From positions 22,896,001-22,960,000 of the forward strand of contig NC_092312.1 of NCBI RefSeq assembly GCF_036785885.1: a DNA stretch of 64,000 bases. The letters run 5' to 3'. The stretch is from Coffea arabica (lineage: Eukaryota; Streptophyta; Magnoliopsida; Gentianales; Rubiaceae). This document shows, one piece after another, positions 61,087 to 64,000 of the stretch. The notes under the pieces are model-generated. The model was not told where the DNA came from and searched no databases. It saw only the letters and a list, made by a program, of their open reading frames with translations. Numbering within the stretch: the first letter of the stretch is position 1; each line of letters begins with the position of its first letter. The translations under genes and the position numbers were made by a program.

Positions 61087-64000
61087 CAAGTTAGCATATA
61101 CAGAAGAATAAATCATAGTAATAAATTGGCATATAGTTAGCACTTAGTTTCACTTCTTCACTGCAGGAGAAAGCGTGGAGCTACATCAACTTTTTATTTG
61201 CTGATGCAAACATTAGCTGCCTATTGAAGAAGAAGCTAGACATTTAATTAAGTATTTATGTCTCCTTTCTAAATCACCGAAATTCTATAAGCTACTCAAG
61301 TTTTTGTTACGGGCGAACCAATTCTATAAGCTAGCCATGTATGAAATTCCAGGTCTAAATCTTAACCAAAAGTGAAATATTTGCAAATATTGGAAGCGAC
61401 TGCGTGCCCCAGATAAATCCGCTTCATCTTCATGTTCATGTATCAGTTGCATTGCCTTTAATTTCTTCTCGTATAAAAATTATTGTCCATTCGAGATCCT
61501 GTATCGAGTTACAGTAGAGTGCATGAAGGAGACTAGAGATATTGGATCGGACTTAACAGACTCTACTTGCACCATCATTGTCGGTTGATGTAGGCTTATT
61601 ATTCAATTCAAAAATTGATTGATTGGTGATCTTTTAATTGCCTTATCAACCTCCTCTCGGTCCTCCATAGTTTGATATGGCACTTGGTTCTTCTTGTCAA
61701 AGATTCCTCAACTGTGAAAATTGTCATTGACCGGTTTAGCTAGGCCGACAGGTGAAAGGGAGTTCAGCTAATCAAAGCACCTTATCAAGATTTGTAGCAG
61801 AAGTGGCAACCCTTTGATCTACTTAAACAAAACTCATAACAAGCTGATTTGTGCTGATCTTATCCTTGACAATCTTTTTAACCGATTCCGTCATTAATAT
61901 TGAATGATGAGCACTAATTAGCTAGTCTCAAGCTCGACCAAAGGTGTCTCTAATAAACAAACATATATAGCACAATAATATTTGTTTGGTTAATTAAGAA
62001 TCCTAATTAGATGGCTTAATTGGAATAAGCAACTTCATTCATGTATATATTAGACAATAATTAGTCATCTTGTACTAATTATATACCAATATGTTAAGAC
62101 TTGTATAGGAGTAACGTTGCAGGCTGCAGGCATGAATTTTCTTTGCGACTTTAGCGTAATTGGCATTCACATATAGATTTCCGGCTTACCCTTAACACGA
62201 ACCCTTAGCCCTTGTGCATGCCATTTTGTCCTTATGTTTTGGTTACTGATGTCAGTGGTTGGTGTAATATTTAGATAGTTTTGCCTTCAATCACGACTAC
62301 AGATTAAGACACGTTCTTAGAATTATAGATGGCTCGTACTATACTTATAAATTATTCACCAGCACAATTCTCATATCGATAACAGAAATCGAATGTGCGA
62401 CCTTTTTCTTTAAAGAAATAATCCGTTCTCTTATTAATTGAACCTACTTATATTGACTTCAGTTACTTAAAAGCTAATCCATAGCAAGGAGTACTGAAGT
62501 GGGAATTGCCCGAACAATTAATATTGCTGAACTGTCTAGCAGATTTTCAGCCTCAACCCTGAATTAGCACTGTTTTAATTTTAAAAAAAATTGTAAATTA
62601 CAAATGCATCTAAGAAATTTGAGCTAGCTACAGTGCTGAGACAGTACACCTGCACGTGGGTTGAAATATTCAGAACAAATATTTGGAATTCAAATCGATA
62701 TTTTGCATTTGTTTATGTTGCGTTCATACTACAATTCTGTAACTCGGTAAAAGAACCAAGAAAGGCCAAGGCATCTCTTACTTTTACAAAGTTTTTTTTT
62801 TTTTCCTTCCTGTTTACTAGAATCTCTTTGGATGAATTTAGCACATGTGTAACGATTATTTCACCATTTATTTTTTGTTCTTTTGTGCGATTCTTTGTCT
62901 GCTTGACAGGGGTGACAAGAAAAATAAATAAGCCATAAAAATTTTACAATATTTTACACAAGACAAAGGAATATATTCTTTCGTCAAAATAAGGGATGAT
63001 GTTAAGAGAACCTAACTGACAAAAAAAAATATATATTTTTTTTTTAAAAAAAAGTGCAATTCAATACAATCATTGTTGTTTCAAAGAACTAAGAGACCGA
63101 CAGTTTATTTTAGACTATGATCCTCCACATAGATAAGCATATAGGATTTAATTAATGGTAATGTATTTAAAACCTGAAAGGAGAAGCGTATAAAATCATG
63201 TTATTTCTACTTAGCTTTTGAGTCTAATTTATTCGAGTTACGTCTTACTGAAAATTCAATTTTTGGAGATATAATTTGGTTTGCCCAAATAAAATATTCA
63301 AATCTGACTCTGGTCAAAATTAGCCTCACACCGATAGTGAGGTCAACATGCTGGTTAGTTATTCAAATTGACCTCACGCGAAAACATTGACCTTTGTTGT
63401 TAACAGTGGTAAATCAACCCGACAACCCGTTCCCCAACACCAAAACATGGCAGTGGTCAAAACAAATATTTTGTACCCTTTCTTTTTTATATAAAAAGCA
63501 GATTTCATTAACAAATATCATCCAATACAATTTGATTTCTAATTCTATTACTATTATAGTATAATTTGATTTACATTATTGTTTTAATGGGAAATTAAAC
63601 ATGCACTCCAAATTATAAATTTATAATTCAACAAATATAATAGATTTGAAAAATACAAAAAAGTTTTAAAATTGATAAATCGCTATGGCTTTTTTACATG
63701 CATGTCACAATCGTTAGATTTATTAATAAACGGCTTTAATCTCCAATAATAATGATGAGATCTGTCGAAATAGATCCAAAATTTCAAAAAGTTTAGATCT
63801 GACGACCAGATCTGAAACAAATTCAAACCTAATAACAAAATTTAGAAAAACACAAAAATCTCCATTGGATCCCCTAGAAGAAGAACATTTGAGTCTTATT
63901 AGAAATTTCCAGAAAAAATTAAAAAAACACACTAAGAAAATTTAGGAGAAATTTTATTAGAAAAATAAAATAAAATGAAATTCATGGGAGGGAGATCACG
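61087..64000. other. Gene-free right end of the window
   Basis: AT-rich sequence without supportable genes. The ORFs at 62633-62938 and 63723-63932 have low-complexity composition and no family resemblance. The first 200 bp are likely the 3' UTR of ERF copy 2. I see no transposon ends I could pair. Confidence 0.5.

Noticed and set aside
1-64000. CRISPR arrays, rRNA, organellar insertions
   Set aside because: No regularly spaced repeats, no rRNA-like blocks and no recognisable plastid or mitochondrial genes were seen.

Overview
The window is nuclear DNA from a flowering plant. The genes are split by AT-rich introns with GT..AG borders, and the accessory stretches hold plant LTR retrotransposons, hAT and Tourist-like elements, and MITEs. 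The protein families (plasma-membrane H+-ATPase, E-class PPR protein, group IX ERFs, nsLTPs) fit a eudicot. A MITE family present three times (about 51911-52075 and twice at 58880-59185) and the ERF N-termini look asterid, possibly Gentianales/Rubiaceae. That placement is inference from memory and was not searched.

Left part (1-20100), mostly genic: a 12-exon palmitoyl-protein thioesterase gene on the minus strand (8048 to 283); head-to-head with it, a five-coding-exon gene on the plus strand for an unrecognised 485-residue, probably nuclear protein (11983-15433, leader exon near 10240-10389); a four-exon minus-strand gene for a conserved 164-residue protein of unknown function (17595-16246); and an intronless E-class PPR gene on the minus strand (20006-18225).

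Middle part: 20100-27200 is a repeat graveyard. It has a Ty3/gypsy-type solo LTR flanked by unusual 130-bp direct repeats, one orphan exon of an ARABIDILLO-type armadillo gene, a broken papain-like gene on the minus strand, a hAT transposase remnant and an LTR/PBS fragment. 27280-34964 is a complete 20-exon P-type H+-ATPase gene (967 aa, AHA7-like); every exon junction keeps frame. 35100-42800 is again accessory: a hAT element with a perfect 8-bp target duplication, tandem papain-like pseudogene units invaded by a Tourist-like MITE and by a CCGGTT-rich inverted-repeat element, and another hAT element.

Right part: a three-exon minus-strand homologue of C2orf69 (UPF0565; 45606-42920), then a tandem segmental duplication. 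Each copy has an nsLTP relic on the minus strand (47509-47162; 56242-55911) and an intact group IX ERF gene on the plus strand (53518-54120; 60493-61086). The first copy was enlarged by a 1.8-kb miniature LTR retrotransposon and a hAT element. Both nsLTPs are frameshifted, at different places. The second ERF has Asn at the AP2 position (19) that is normally Asp. 61087-64000 shows no supportable gene.

I found no wholly new system. The best leads are the diverged ERF/nsLTP duplication, the lysine-rich papain-like family in inverted and tandem copies, the solo LTR with long flanking duplications, and an H+-ATPase with unusual hinge and C-terminal residues.
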